64,000 nt of DNA from UBA2357 sp002344625 (GCA_937995335.1 CALKIH010000037.1:1-64000); one strand, 5' to 3'; positions 35,566 to 44,844 are shown, counted from the first letter of the stretch. A program made the numbers and translations. Notes: generated by a model from the letters alone, not told the origin.

Positions 35566-36975
35566 ATGCAGAAACGCGACAACACGCTCACCACCGACCA
35601 GAAGGCCCTGGCGATCAATCTCGACAAGTACAAGTACGGCTCGATCGTCGAGATCGGCGCCGGGCAGGAGGTGGCGCGACGCTTCTTCCATGTCGGCGCC
35701 GCCGCGGGCACCATCGCCAAGACCATGTCGGCCTACGACATGGCGGTGAGCGACGACATCTACGGGCCGGTCGATCGGTATGTGAGCCGCGCGCGCCTGA
35801 TGCAGATGCTCGAGAAGGAATTCGACCAGGTGGTCAACCGCCTCGCCAAGGTGCGCGCGCGCAACACCACCTTCTTTGCCTACGCGGCCACCGTCACCGC
35901 GCGCAGCTTCAAGCAGCAGAACGAATGCCATGGCTGGGTGGGCGTGCGGCTGCAGTTGCACCCGGGCGCGCCACCGAGCGACATCGTTCTGCATGTGCGC
36001 ATGCTCGACAACGACAACGCGCTGCAGTCCGAGGCGCTCGGGATCCTCGGCGTCAATCTGATCTACGGCGCGTTCTTCAACAACACCCACCCCGAGTGGA
36101 TCGTCGAAGGCCTGGGCGACGGCGTGGGGCCGGAGCGCATCGAGGTCGATCTGGTGAATTTCTCCGGTCCGTATTTCGAGGAAGTCGAAAACCGGCTGAT
36201 GAATCTGCACCTGATCCGCAGCTGGCTGACCCGGGCGGTGATCTTCAATCCGAGCGGCGAGGTGGTCGTCCCGGGCGAGCTGTTCCACCGCAAGCCGGTG
36301 CTGGTGATGCGGGGCAGCTTCAAGCCCGTCACCAATGTGAACGTCGACATGATGTCGGCCGCGCAACGCCAGTTCGGCCAGCTCGCGGCGGTCGACAACG
36401 ATCATATGGTGGCGCTCGCCGAGATCACGATGAATTCGCTCGCCGCCGGCGACAAGGTCGACAGCGCCGACTTTCTGGCCCGCATCGACCTGCTGTCGTC
36501 GCTGGGCTATACCGTGATGATTTCCGACTACGTGCGCTTCTTCCGCTTGCGGGCCTACCTGCGACGCTTCACCCAGAAGCCGATCGGCATCGTGCTGAGC
36601 GTGCGCGACTTCGCCCAGCTGTTCGACGAAAAATACTACGAAGGGCTGGAAGGCGGCATGCTCGAAGCTTTCGGCAAACTCTTCCCCGACAACACCCACG
36701 TCTACGCCTATCCTTCGCAACCGCGCGGCGCGACCGCGCTGATCACCCTCCAGAACGTCGAAGTCCCGCACAATCTGCGCCATCTCCTGGCGCACCTGAT
36801 CGAAAACGGCAAGCTGGTCGGCATCACCGAATTCGACGAAACCAAGCTCCACATCGACGTGACCGAAGTCCTGGCCGGGCTCCGGCGGGGTCATGGCGAA
36901 TGGGAGAAGGACGTGCCCGAGGTGGTCGCGAGCCGCATCGTCGAGCGCCGCCTGCTGGGCTACGACAGCGAGTAG
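35566..36975 (+). CDS. Conserved protein of unknown function
   Basis: A 469-residue soluble protein without signal peptide or membrane segment. Its N-terminal KYGSIVEIGAGQEVARRFFHVG and the central AYLRRFTQKPIGIVLSVRDF regions look strongly conserved; I recall similar proteins in many proteobacteria, sometimes under an outer-membrane receptor label that the sequence does not support. GIVLSV and NPSGEVVVPGEL hint at an alpha/beta enzyme core. It starts at 35566, with GGAAGG 9 bases upstream. It lies between puuA and a NERD-helicase gene, all rightward and 33-102 bp apart. The function is not known. Confidence 0.8.
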   Translation: MQKRDNTLTTDQKALAINLDKYKYGSIVEIGAGQEVARRFFHVGAAAGTIAKTMSAYDMAVSDDIYGPVDRYVSRARLMQMLEKEFDQVVNRLAKVRARNTTFFAYAATVTARSFKQQNECHGWVGVRLQLHPGAPPSDIVLHVRMLDNDNALQSEALGILGVNLIYGAFFNNTHPEWIVEGLGDGVGPERIEVDLVNFSGPYFEEVENRLMNLHLIRSWLTRAVIFNPSGEVVVPGELFHRKPVLVMRGSFKPVTNVNVDMMSAAQRQFGQLAAVDNDHMVALAEITMNSLAAGDKVDSADFLARIDLLSSLGYTVMISDYVRFFRLRAYLRRFTQKPIGIVLSVRDFAQLFDEKYYEGLEGGMLEAFGKLFPDNTHVYAYPSQPRGATALITLQNVEVPHNLRHLLAHLIENGKLVGITEFDETKLHIDVTEVLAGLRRGHGEWEKDVPEVVASRIVERRLLGYDSE

Positions 36976-37008
36976 GCGCAGCACCGGCAGTGTCACGGAG
37001 CATGAACG

Positions 37009-38652
37009 ATGGCGCGCATCCACCCTGAGGGCTGGCGGCAGATTCCGGCCAGCGGCGCGCTCGCGCGCGAGCTGGAAACCCTCGCGGAGCTTGCCGAGGG
37101 CCTGACGGACGACTTCAGCGTCTATCACGGCATTCACTGGACCCGCATCGACCGCGCCCATGCATTGTTCGGCGAAATCGACTTCGTGGTCGTCGGCCCG
37201 ACCGGGCGCCTGCTGCTGATCGAACAGAAGTCGGGCTTCCTGGACGAAACTGACGAGGGGCTGGTCAAGACTTACATCAAGACGCGCAAGAACGTGAGCG
37301 CGCAGATGGCGCGCACGGCCGACCACTTGCGCGCCCGCCTGATCACCTACCTCGAGGGCCACAAGCCGCAACTGGAGGTGCTGCTCTACTGCCCGGACTA
37401 TGCCGTGCGCCAGCCCGGCAGCGCCGGGATCGACCCGCAACGCATCGTCGACGCGAGCCGACGCGAACAACTCGTGCCAATCGTGAGAGGCCTGTTGCGC
37501 GATGGACCGCCCGACCGCCTGGTGCTGGATCGGATCGACCGCTTTCTTGCCGATGCGCTCGAGCTCGTGCCCGAAGTCAATGCGGTGGTCGGACAAGCGC
37601 ATGCGCTGTACACCCGCCTTTCAGGCGGTCTGGCCGAATGGGCGCGCCGCATCGAGATGACGCCGCACCGGCTGCGGGTGACCGGCACGGCGGGCAGCGG
37701 CAAGACCCAGCTTGCGCTGGCGGTGTTTCGCGATGCCCTGGCTGCGGGCTTGCGGCCGCTCTACGTCTGCTTCAACCGGCCGCTGGCCGACCATATCGCC
37801 CGGATCGCACCGGCGGGCGGGGTCATCGCCACCTACCATCAGTTGTGCGACCGGATGGTCCGCGCGCGCGGCGTGGTGCCGGATTTTTCACGCGGCGATG
37901 CCTTCCGCACGCTCGAAAACGCATTCGCCGCGCAGCCCGTTACCGACGCCGACCGCTTCGATGTGCTTATCGTCGACGAAGGACAGGACTTCGTCGCGGA
38001 CTGGCGCGACCGTCTGCTGGCGCTGCTCTGCCCCGGCGGCGCGGCATGGTGGCTCGAAGACCCGATGCAGAACCTGTATGCCCGGCCGGACGTCGATCTG
38101 CCGGGATGGGTCCGGATCAGGAGCGGGCACAACTACCGCAGCCCGCTCGAGATCATTGCACTGCTGAATGACAGGCTGGACCTTCCCGAAACCGTCGATG
38201 CGGGCAGCCCGCTCGGCGGCACCGAGGTCGACGTGGTGATCTGGAACGATCCGCACGAACTCATCGACCGCACCAAGCGTGCGATCACCCGCTGCATCGG
38301 CCTGGGGTTCAAGCGCGACATGATCGCCCTGATCAGTTTTCGCGGGCGCGAGCACTCGCTGCTCACGCCTTATGACCGCCTCGGGCAGCACACGCTGCGA
38401 TCCTTCAGCGGGCGCTACGATCTGCTCGGCGGCCCGATCTATACCGAGGGCGACTTCCTGATCGATTCGGTTTATCGCTTCAAGGGGCAATCGGCCCCCT
38501 GCGTGATTTTTACCGAGATCGACTTCACCGAGCTCGACCTCCTGGCACGCCGAAAGCTGTTCGTGGGGCTCACGCGCGCGAGCATGAAACTGATTCTCGT
38601 CGTCTCGGCCCGCGCCGCACGCATGCTGGGCCTGTCCGACAAACATGAGTAA
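37009..38652 (+). CDS. NERD nuclease-UvrD-like helicase fusion
   Basis: A 547-residue protein joining an N-terminal NERD (nuclease-related, PD-(D/E)xK-like) domain to a superfamily 1 helicase. The NERD active-site residues are in GEIDFVVV (about 55-62) and LLLIEQKSG (about 69-77). Helicase motifs are Walker A GTAGSGKTQ (226-234), Walker B VLIVDEGQDF (319-328), and the C-terminal RFKGQSAPCVIF and FVGLTRA (motifs V and VI). It could process DNA ends in repair or in defence against foreign DNA; no partner gene is attached. It is 33 bp after the conserved unknown gene. Confidence 0.8.
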   Translation: MARIHPEGWRQIPASGALARELETLAELAEGLTDDFSVYHGIHWTRIDRAHALFGEIDFVVVGPTGRLLLIEQKSGFLDETDEGLVKTYIKTRKNVSAQMARTADHLRARLITYLEGHKPQLEVLLYCPDYAVRQPGSAGIDPQRIVDASRREQLVPIVRGLLRDGPPDRLVLDRIDRFLADALELVPEVNAVVGQAHALYTRLSGGLAEWARRIEMTPHRLRVTGTAGSGKTQLALAVFRDALAAGLRPLYVCFNRPLADHIARIAPAGGVIATYHQLCDRMVRARGVVPDFSRGDAFRTLENAFAAQPVTDADRFDVLIVDEGQDFVADWRDRLLALLCPGGAAWWLEDPMQNLYARPDVDLPGWVRIRSGHNYRSPLEIIALLNDRLDLPETVDAGSPLGGTEVDVVIWNDPHELIDRTKRAITRCIGLGFKRDMIALISFRGREHSLLTPYDRLGQHTLRSFSGRYDLLGGPIYTEGDFLIDSVYRFKGQSAPCVIFTEIDFTELDLLARRKLFVGLTRASMKLILVVSARAARMLGLSDKHE

Positions 38653-38691
38653 GCAAGATCGGTGCATGCCGCCGCCGCGGCATGCCGGGCG

Positions 38692-39189
38692 CTAGGACTT
38701 GGAAAAGCGTCCGACCAGTTGCTGCAGCTTCTCACTCTTGCGCCGTTCGGCCTCTTCCTCGCGCTGGCGCAGTTCGTCCAGCTTCTGCTTTTCGCGTTTC
38801 TTGCGCGCCGACTCGGCAAAACGCTCCTTCAGCGTTTGTGCCGCATGCGCGCGATGCTCGGCGCTGAGCTCGCCGTTTTCATTGCCGTCGAAGTCGAACC
38901 GATGCGTCGCCTTCTCCATCGCCTTCAGATAGCGCGTCGAAGTCGTGTGGATGCGCATCGCCGCGCGCACGACCTTGCGATCAACCTCCGGAAAACGTTC
39001 GCCGACGGCCTTGTCGATGCGCAAGGCCACCGGCTTGTAGTCGCGAAAAGTCACGGATGCCGCCTGCAGCATGGCGAGCAGTGCGCGCGGATCGAGCGCA
39101 TCGGGTGACTTGGGGGGCTTCGAGGGGGTGGCGTCGGACGTATCCGGGGTCGCGGCTGCGTCGGGGACTTGCGGGGCGTCGGTAGTCAT
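38692..39189 (-). CDS. ProQ/FinO-family RNA chaperone
   Basis: A 165-residue protein with a Pro/Thr/Asp-rich N-terminus (1-30), a ProQ/FinO domain (about 33-120; DYKPVALRIDKAVGERFP and AAMRIHTTSTRYLKAM) and a charged Lys/Glu/Arg coiled-coil tail (130-160). The family binds structured RNAs and small RNAs. It converges on the NERD-helicase gene and is divergent from the phasin gene. Confidence 0.85.
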   Translation of the reverse strand: MTTDAPQVPDAAATPDTSDATPSKPPKSPDALDPRALLAMLQAASVTFRDYKPVALRIDKAVGERFPEVDRKVVRAAMRIHTTSTRYLKAMEKATHRFDFDGNENGELSAEHRAHAAQTLKERFAESARKKREKQKLDELRQREEEAERRKSEKLQQLVGRFSKS

Positions 39190-39540
39190 TGCGAGATCGA
39201 TGGTTGAGGCGAATTGGCTGCCGCGACGCGCGCGGCAACCGAATCATCGCACGAAATCATGCCGGTTCGGCGTACGGGCACGGGCGCCACCCGCCCGGAC
39301 CCGGGCCGCACGGATCACCACGACCGCACCGGCGGGCGATCCTCGCGCCCCAGACTCCCGCCCGTGCACCTTGAACACGCGTGTTTTTTCAGGTTTTTTC
39401 GAAACCGATCGGGCTGCTATCCGGCGTCGCCAAAACACCGCGTCTTACGCCCCGATCTGGGTAATGTGACGTCGGAACACCACGTTCGGCACCGCCCGCC
39501 GGCCGGGTAAAACGGCGTGGCGCATGGCCTCGACGGCATA
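39190..39540. other. Non-coding region between proQ-like and phasin genes
   Basis: This 351-bp stretch has no convincing gene. An AT-rich spot with two T-runs (about 39388-39406) lies in it. The phasin control region begins at its right edge. Confidence 0.5.
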
Positions 39541-39555
39541 TTGTGCACTGCAACA
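39541..39555 (+). promoter_or_regulatory. PhaR-like operator 1
   Basis: TTGTGCACTGCAACA, an imperfect palindrome of the TGCAGTGCA-type bound by PhaR repressors, lies 9 bp upstream of the phasin -35 box. An identical copy lies at 39597. Confidence 0.75.
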
Positions 39556-39563
39556 GAAAATCA

Positions 39564-39591
39564 TTGACAAAAAGGTGTCCCTGTCTAAAAT
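39564..39591 (+). promoter_or_regulatory. Sigma-70 promoter of phasin gene
   Basis: TTGACA (39564-39569), 16-bp spacer, TAAAAT (39586-39591). The expected start near 39598 falls inside the second operator, so a bound repressor would block initiation. Confidence 0.85.
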
Positions 39592-39596
39592 AAGAG

Positions 39597-39611
39597 TTGT
39601 GCACTGCAACA
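39597..39611 (+). promoter_or_regulatory. PhaR-like operator 2
   Basis: A second perfect copy of TTGTGCACTGCAACA, 56 bp from the first and covering the expected transcription start of the phasin gene. PhaR of PHA-making bacteria binds such sites and leaves when bound to PHA granules. Confidence 0.78.
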
Positions 39612-39671
39612 AATCCAAGTTCGGATGGTTCGCTGCCCCGCCAAAAGTCTTCGCCCACAAGGAGCTACAAA

Positions 39672-40235
39672 ATGAACGCCAACCTCGTCACTGTTTCAGC
39701 CGCCGGCAAAGCCGCCGTCGAGTCGTCGATGAACATCTTCAAGACCGTTTTCGATTCGGCCGAGCGCCTGGTCGTGCTCAACCTCAACACCGGCCGCGCC
39801 GTCCTCGAAGAGGCGACCGCCAACCTGAAGGCGCTGCTCGCGGTGAAGACCCCGGAAGAGTTCTTCGCACTGCAGTCCAGCTTCGCCCAGCCGGCCGCCG
39901 CCAAGGCCGTTGCCTATTACCGCAACTGTTACGAAATCGTCGCCCAGAGCGTCGAGGATGTCGCCAAGCCGCTCGAGGCCCACATGGTCGAGACGAACAA
40001 GTTCGTCGCCTCGGAACTCGAGAAGGCGGCCAAGTCGGCGCCGGTCGGCTCGGAAGCCGCCCTGGCCGCGGTCAAATCGACGATCGCCGCCGCCAATTCG
40101 ACCTACGACCAGGTCAGCAAGGCCACGCGTCAGGTCGCGGAAATGGCCGAAGCCAACATGGCCGCGGCCACCGACGTTGCCGTCAAGGCGGTCAGCACCC
40201 CGGCGCCGGCGCCTAAGTCGCGCAAGCCGGCCTGA
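39672..40235 (+). CDS. phaP: Phasin (PHA granule-associated protein)
   Basis: A 187-residue phasin (phasin_2/PhaP family): amphipathic alpha-helical sequence with no cysteine-rich or enzymatic part, NIFKTVFDSAERLVVLNLNTGR near the N-terminus and an Ala-rich C-terminal end (STPAPAPKSRKPA). Phasins coat polyhydroxyalkanoate granules and control their size. AAGGAG lies 9 bases before the ATG. A strong promoter with two PhaR-like sites precedes it and a strong terminator follows, so it is a single, tightly regulated gene. No phaC/A/B is in the window. Confidence 0.9.
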   Translation: MNANLVTVSAAGKAAVESSMNIFKTVFDSAERLVVLNLNTGRAVLEEATANLKALLAVKTPEEFFALQSSFAQPAAAKAVAYYRNCYEIVAQSVEDVAKPLEAHMVETNKFVASELEKAAKSAPVGSEAALAAVKSTIAAANSTYDQVSKATRQVAEMAEANMAAATDVAVKAVSTPAPAPKSRKPA

Positions 40236-40272
40236 GTCTGGCAGACATCGGGGCGCCATGGCGCCCCCCTCG

Positions 40273-40308
40273 ACGCCCTGCAGCGCCCCGTCGCTCGCAG
40301 GGCGTTTT
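40273..40308 (+). terminator. Factor-independent terminator after phaP
   Basis: Nine-bp stem ACGCCCTGC/GCAGGGCGT (40273-40281 and 40297-40305) followed directly by TTTT, 38 bp after the phasin stop. Confidence 0.85.
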
Positions 40309-40397
40309 CAATCCAACCCGGCGACATGGAACTGCCGTACGATTGAGCCGTCTGAAGACCCTTGACGCCTTTCCTGCCACCAGCCCCGGGGACACAC

Positions 40398-41345
40398 ATG
40401 CCTTCACGATTTCCGATTGCGATCGCCGCATTGGCCATGGGTGTCGGTATCACGGCATGCCAGAGCGTGGTCAGCTCGGACTCCGCACGGAAGGATCTGC
40501 AGATGTGCGCGCCGGCCGGATGGTCGGCACCCGGCGGCCAAGTCCTCGCCGGCGAGGACCTGCTTGACCGGATGGCAGCGCAGTCGGTGGTGTTGCTGGG
40601 CGAACAGCACGACCAGGCGTCCCATCACCGCTGGCAGCTCGACACCCTGCGCGCGCTCCATCAACGCCGGCCGCACATGATCATCGGCCTGGAAATGTTT
40701 CCCCGCCGTGTTCAGCCGGCACTCGATGCCTGGGTTCGCGGCGAGTTGAGCGAGGACGAATTCATCGTCCAGAGCGACTGGAAAAAGGTCTGGGGTTTCG
40801 ATCCGGCGCTCTACCTGGACATCCTCCGTTTCGCGCGCGATGCGCAGGTGGAATTGCGGGCGCTCAATGTCGAGTCGGCCTTGACGCGCAGGGTCGGGCG
40901 TAACGGCTTTGCCGCGATCCCGCTCGAAGAACGCGAAGGCATCACCACGCCCGCCGCCCCGAGCCCCGCCTATGTCAGTTCGCTCGAAGCGGTGTTCAGC
41001 CTGCATGTCACCCCGCACCTGAAGAACGGCTCCGACAGCGACAAGCAAGCCAGGCTGAGCGGATTCATCGATGCCCAGCTGGTCTGGGACCGCGCCATGG
41101 CGCAAGGCATACACGCCGCATTGGGCGAACACCCGGACGCGCTGCTGGTGGGCTTGATGGGTTCCGGCCACCTGCGTCACGGCCACGGCGTGCCTCACCA
41201 GTTGCGTGATCTGGGCGTCACCGCGCAAGCGACGCTGCTGCCTTGGGACAATGGCCATGACTGCGCGGAGCTGGTCGCGGGGGTGGCCGACGCGGTCTAT
41301 CTGCTCGACCCGGATCCGCGCCCGCCCCGGGCGGCGCCATTGTGA
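40398..41345 (+). CDS. ChaN-family lipoprotein
   Basis: A 315-residue lipoprotein: signal peptide with lipobox GITAC (Cys about residue 21), then the ChaN/DUF399 domain with VVLLGEQHDQASHH, LGLEMFPR-like (IIGLEMFPRRVQPAL) and MGSGHLRHGHGVP. ChaN of Campylobacter binds haem and is linked to iron uptake. The start at 40398 gives a normal lipoprotein signal; the open frame reaches back to 40362. The last codons overlap the GTG of the peptidase gene (GTGA). Confidence 0.85.
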   Translation: MPSRFPIAIAALAMGVGITACQSVVSSDSARKDLQMCAPAGWSAPGGQVLAGEDLLDRMAAQSVVLLGEQHDQASHHRWQLDTLRALHQRRPHMIIGLEMFPRRVQPALDAWVRGELSEDEFIVQSDWKKVWGFDPALYLDILRFARDAQVELRALNVESALTRRVGRNGFAAIPLEEREGITTPAAPSPAYVSSLEAVFSLHVTPHLKNGSDSDKQARLSGFIDAQLVWDRAMAQGIHAALGEHPDALLVGLMGSGHLRHGHGVPHQLRDLGVTAQATLLPWDNGHDCAELVAGVADAVYLLDPDPRPPRAAPL

Positions 41346-43408
41346 GCCGCCTCGCAGCGACACCCAGCCCATCGCTTGCGGCACGATCTTTGGCTTGGAT
41401 CGCCCGCTGCCTGTGCGTGATCGCGTGCATCGGCGTGCAGGCCGCATACGCGGCCCCGGCACCCGACCGTGCGCCGGTCGCCACGACGCTCGTGATCGAA
41501 CTGAATCCCGACACCCGCGAACTGGCCGGTGAAGCCACGCTCAGGATCGCCGGCGGGCCGCCCGCCGAGTTGCTGCTGAATGCCGGTTTCTCCGTTACCC
41601 GGCTCGAGAGCGGCGGCACCCGGCTCGATATCCGCCCCCGCCGCGACGGCCGTGTGAATCGGTGGACGCTGCCCGGCGGCATCGACGAAGTCACGGTGGC
41701 CTGGCACGGCGTGCTCGTCCCGACACCGGACCAGCAGCAACACATCGAGACCCTCGGCGGCCTGGAACCCAGCGCCGGGCCGGAGGGTGGTTTTCTGCCT
41801 GCCAGCAGCTTCTGGTACCCCATGATCGCGCTGGACGAACGGCTCGCGCTGCACAGCTGGCAGGTGCGGGTCGGACTGCCACCGCAGCAGCGCGCGGTAC
41901 TGCCGGGCGCGCTGGTGAACGAAACGATCAGCCCGGACCGCGCAATCGCCGAGTTCGACTTCCCCCACCCCGGCGAAGGCATCGATCTGATGTTCGGCCC
42001 CTACCAGGTGGAGGCGACCACGATGGCGTCGCGCGATGGCCGCAGTCTCGCGCTGCGAACCTATTTTCACCCGGAACTGCAGCCGCTCGCGCGCGACTAC
42101 CTGAGCTCGGTACGCGACTACATCGCATACTACGAAGAACGCATCGGCCCCTACCCCTTCGCCGGGTTCTCGGTCGTTTCAAGTCCCACGCCCACCGGTT
42201 TCGGCATGCCGTCGCTCACCTACCTCGGCCGGGACGTGCTCAAGCTACCCTTCATCAGGCACACGTCGCTCGGCCACGAGGTGTTGCACAACTGGTGGGG
42301 CAACGGCGTTTACCCCGATTATTCACGCGGCAACTGGAGCGAGGGCCTGACCACCTTCATGGCCGACTACCGCTATGCATTGCGCGGCAGCGCCGATGCC
42401 GCGCGCGCAATGCGGCTGGGATGGCTGCGCGAGCTCTCGGGCATTCCACCGGGTGACGCACTTGCGCTTGCCGACTTCACCTCGCGCCGCCACGCCGTGT
42501 CACAGGCGATCGGATACGGCAAGGCGGCGATGCTGTTCGTGATGCTGGAGGACGAAATCGGCCAGCCGGCGTTCGAACGCGCCCTGCGACGCCTGTGGCA
42601 GGAACACCGCTTCCGGGTCGCCGGCTGGGACGCGCTGCGCGCGGCCTTCGAAGCCGAGCACGGCCAATCGCTCGCCGGCTTCTTCGAGCAGTGGCTGGAG
42701 CGGCCCGACCTGCCGACGGTCGGCCTCGAACAGCTGGAACGCATCGACGGCGGCGTACGCGTCACCCTGACTCAGACCGAACCGCCCTTCCTGCTCGCGC
42801 TGCCGCTGCGCATCGAGGGCAGCGCCGGCGCAGTCTCGCAGGTGGTTCGCCTCGGCGAGACGCGACAACGCTTCGACCTCGCGGTGGCGGGCGAACCCAT
42901 CCGGGTCACGCTCGATCCGGAAAGCCGGATCTTGCGCCGCCTGGGCCGCCTCGAGGCACCACCGATCATGCGCGAGATTCAGCTCGATGCGTCGACGCGC
43001 ACGCTCGTGCTCGGGGGCGACCCGTACGTCGCGACGGCGCGCTCACTCGCGCAACGCCTGCTCAAGCAGCCGATCCACGAACTCGCGCCCGGCGCCGTCC
43101 CGGACGCTACGCCATTGCTGCTGATCGGTGCCACGGCGGCGCTCGACGAGTGGCTGACGAAGCATGCACTGCCCCCTGCCCCTGCCCAAGTGGCCGGCCG
43201 GGGCGAGGTTCGCATGTGGACGACCCGGTTTGCCAATGGCCACCCGCTTACCCTGATCGCCGCCTCCAGCCCGGAGGCGCTGGCGGGTGCCTTGCGCCCC
43301 CTGCCCCACTACGGACAGCAGAGCTGGCTGGTGATCGAGGCCGCCCGGGTCACCGATCGCGGCGTCTGGCCCGCCGATACGCCGAGCCTGTCGCTGCCTG
43401 CCCACTGA
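41342..43408 (+). CDS. M1-family-like exported metallopeptidase
   Basis: A 688-residue protein with a signal peptide (ends QAAYAAP), a beta-rich N-terminal domain and the zinc site H312-E313-x-x-H316 with the third ligand E334 (HEVLHNWW and NWSEG). The exopeptidase GAMEN motif of M1 aminopeptidases is replaced by TGFGMPS, so substrate handling may differ. GTG start overlapping the chaN stop by 4 bp means coupled translation. The C-terminal 180 residues are not recognised. Confidence 0.8.
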   Translation: MSRLAATPSPSLAARSLAWIARCLCVIACIGVQAAYAAPAPDRAPVATTLVIELNPDTRELAGEATLRIAGGPPAELLLNAGFSVTRLESGGTRLDIRPRRDGRVNRWTLPGGIDEVTVAWHGVLVPTPDQQQHIETLGGLEPSAGPEGGFLPASSFWYPMIALDERLALHSWQVRVGLPPQQRAVLPGALVNETISPDRAIAEFDFPHPGEGIDLMFGPYQVEATTMASRDGRSLALRTYFHPELQPLARDYLSSVRDYIAYYEERIGPYPFAGFSVVSSPTPTGFGMPSLTYLGRDVLKLPFIRHTSLGHEVLHNWWGNGVYPDYSRGNWSEGLTTFMADYRYALRGSADAARAMRLGWLRELSGIPPGDALALADFTSRRHAVSQAIGYGKAAMLFVMLEDEIGQPAFERALRRLWQEHRFRVAGWDALRAAFEAEHGQSLAGFFEQWLERPDLPTVGLEQLERIDGGVRVTLTQTEPPFLLALPLRIEGSAGAVSQVVRLGETRQRFDLAVAGEPIRVTLDPESRILRRLGRLEAPPIMREIQLDASTRTLVLGGDPYVATARSLAQRLLKQPIHELAPGAVPDATPLLLIGATAALDEWLTKHALPPAPAQVAGRGEVRMWTTRFANGHPLTLIAASSPEALAGALRPLPHYGQQSWLVIEAARVTDRGVWPADTPSLSLPAH

Positions 43409-43448
43409 CACGGCCCGCACAGCCGCGAACGCCGGACGCGACCCGGCG

Positions 43449-43454
43449 TAGAAT
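43449..43454 (+). promoter_or_regulatory. Possible -10 element of trhP
   Basis: TAGAAT followed by GC lies 30 bp before the trhP start. The same TA-AATGC pattern precedes several other genes in this window; no clear -35 is seen. Confidence 0.3.
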
Positions 43455-43484
43455 GCCAGCCCGACAAGAAAACCGCCCACCCCA

Positions 43485-44843
43485 ATGACGACTTCACCCA
43501 AGCTCAGGCCCCCCGAACTGCTGGCCCCCGCCGGATCGCTCGCGATGATGCGAACCGCATTCGCGTTCGGCGCGGACGCGGTTTACGCGGGACAGCCGCG
43601 CTATTCCCTGCGCGTACGCAACAACAGTTTCGGCAAGATCGAAGTGCTGGCGGAAGGCATCGCCGAAGCCCGCGCGGCCGGCAAGGCATTCTTTCTGGTG
43701 AACAACATCTATCCCCACAACGCCAAGGTCCGGACCTTCATCGATGACCTCGAGCCGGTCATTGCGCTGGCACCCGATGCGCTGATCATGGCCGACCCGG
43801 GCTTGATCATGCTGGTGCGCGAACGCTGGCCCGAGATGGCCGTACACCTGTCGGTGCAGGCCAACACCACCAATTTCGCCGCGGTACGCTTCTGGCAGAC
43901 CATGGGCATCAAACGCATCATCCTGTCGCGCGAGCTGTCGCTCGACGAAGTCGAGGAGATCCGCCAGGCATGCCCCGACATCGAACTCGAGGTCTTCGTT
44001 CATGGCGCGCTCTGCATCGCGTATTCCGGGCGCTGCCTGCTGTCCGGCTACTTCAATCACCGCGACCCCAACCAGGGTTCGTGCACCAATTCATGCCGCT
44101 GGGACTACAAGCTGCACGCCGCCGACCCCGACGATGCCGGCGTGGTCAGGCCGCAGGCCACAGCCGGTGATCCCGGCACCGCATTGGGCGGGGGGCCGCG
44201 TGCCGTGGAGGGCGCGCGCGTCTGGCTGCTGGAGGAACAGACCCGGCCGGGCGAGCTGATGCCGGTCGAAGAGGACGAGCACGGCACCTACATCCTGAAT
44301 TCGAAGGACTTGCGCGCGGTCGAACATGTGGCGCGGCTGGTCGAGATCGGCGTCGATTCGCTCAAGATCGAGGGCCGCACCAAGAGTCCGTATTACGCCG
44401 CGCGCACCTGTCAAAGCTACAGGCGCGCCATCGACGACGCCATCGCGGATCGCCCCTTCGACACCCGCTTGCTGGGCGAGCTCGAAGGTCTGGCCAACCG
44501 CGGCTACACCGACGGCTTCTACCAGCGCCACCACACTCCCGAGCACCAGAACTACATGCGTGGCCATTCGGAATCCGGGCGCAGCCTGCTGGTCGGCGAA
44601 GTCATCGGCTTCGACAGCGGGCGCGGACTCGCCGAGGTCGAGGTCAAGAACCGCTTTGCGCGCGGCGATCGACTCGAGTTCATCCGCCCCGGCGGCAATC
44701 GGGTTGAAGTAATCGAGCGCATCGAGGACGTGGACGGCAATGCCATCGACACGGTGCCCGGCAGCGGCCGGCGCGTATGGCTACCACTGCCGTGGAACGA
44801 GATGAAGGCCGCCGAGCCCTGTTATGTGTCGCGGCTGCTCTGA
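43485..44843 (+). CDS. trhP: Peptidase U32-family tRNA hydroxylation protein
   Basis: A 452-residue U32-family protein of the TrhP (YegQ) type, which acts in prephenate-dependent formation of 5-hydroxyuridine in tRNA anticodons. The N-terminal PPELLAPAGSLAMMRTAFAFG, EVFVHGALCIAYSGRCLLSG and the cysteine-rich GSCTNSCRWDYKL (about 195-210; iron-sulfur ligands are likely) are family marks. It converges with the DUF3592 gene, ending 1 bp before its stop. Confidence 0.88.
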   Translation: MTTSPKLRPPELLAPAGSLAMMRTAFAFGADAVYAGQPRYSLRVRNNSFGKIEVLAEGIAEARAAGKAFFLVNNIYPHNAKVRTFIDDLEPVIALAPDALIMADPGLIMLVRERWPEMAVHLSVQANTTNFAAVRFWQTMGIKRIILSRELSLDEVEEIRQACPDIELEVFVHGALCIAYSGRCLLSGYFNHRDPNQGSCTNSCRWDYKLHAADPDDAGVVRPQATAGDPGTALGGGPRAVEGARVWLLEEQTRPGELMPVEEDEHGTYILNSKDLRAVEHVARLVEIGVDSLKIEGRTKSPYYAARTCQSYRRAIDDAIADRPFDTRLLGELEGLANRGYTDGFYQRHHTPEHQNYMRGHSESGRSLLVGEVIGFDSGRGLAEVEVKNRFARGDRLEFIRPGGNRVEVIERIEDVDGNAIDTVPGSGRRVWLPLPWNEMKAAEPCYVSRLL

Positions 44844-44844
44844 C

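Noticed and set aside
34489..37602. Minus-strand open frame of 1037 codons opposite puuA, the conserved unknown and the NERD gene
   Set aside because: It is the antisense frame of well-supported genes in high-GC DNA; its translation is Arg/His/Ala-rich and matches no family.
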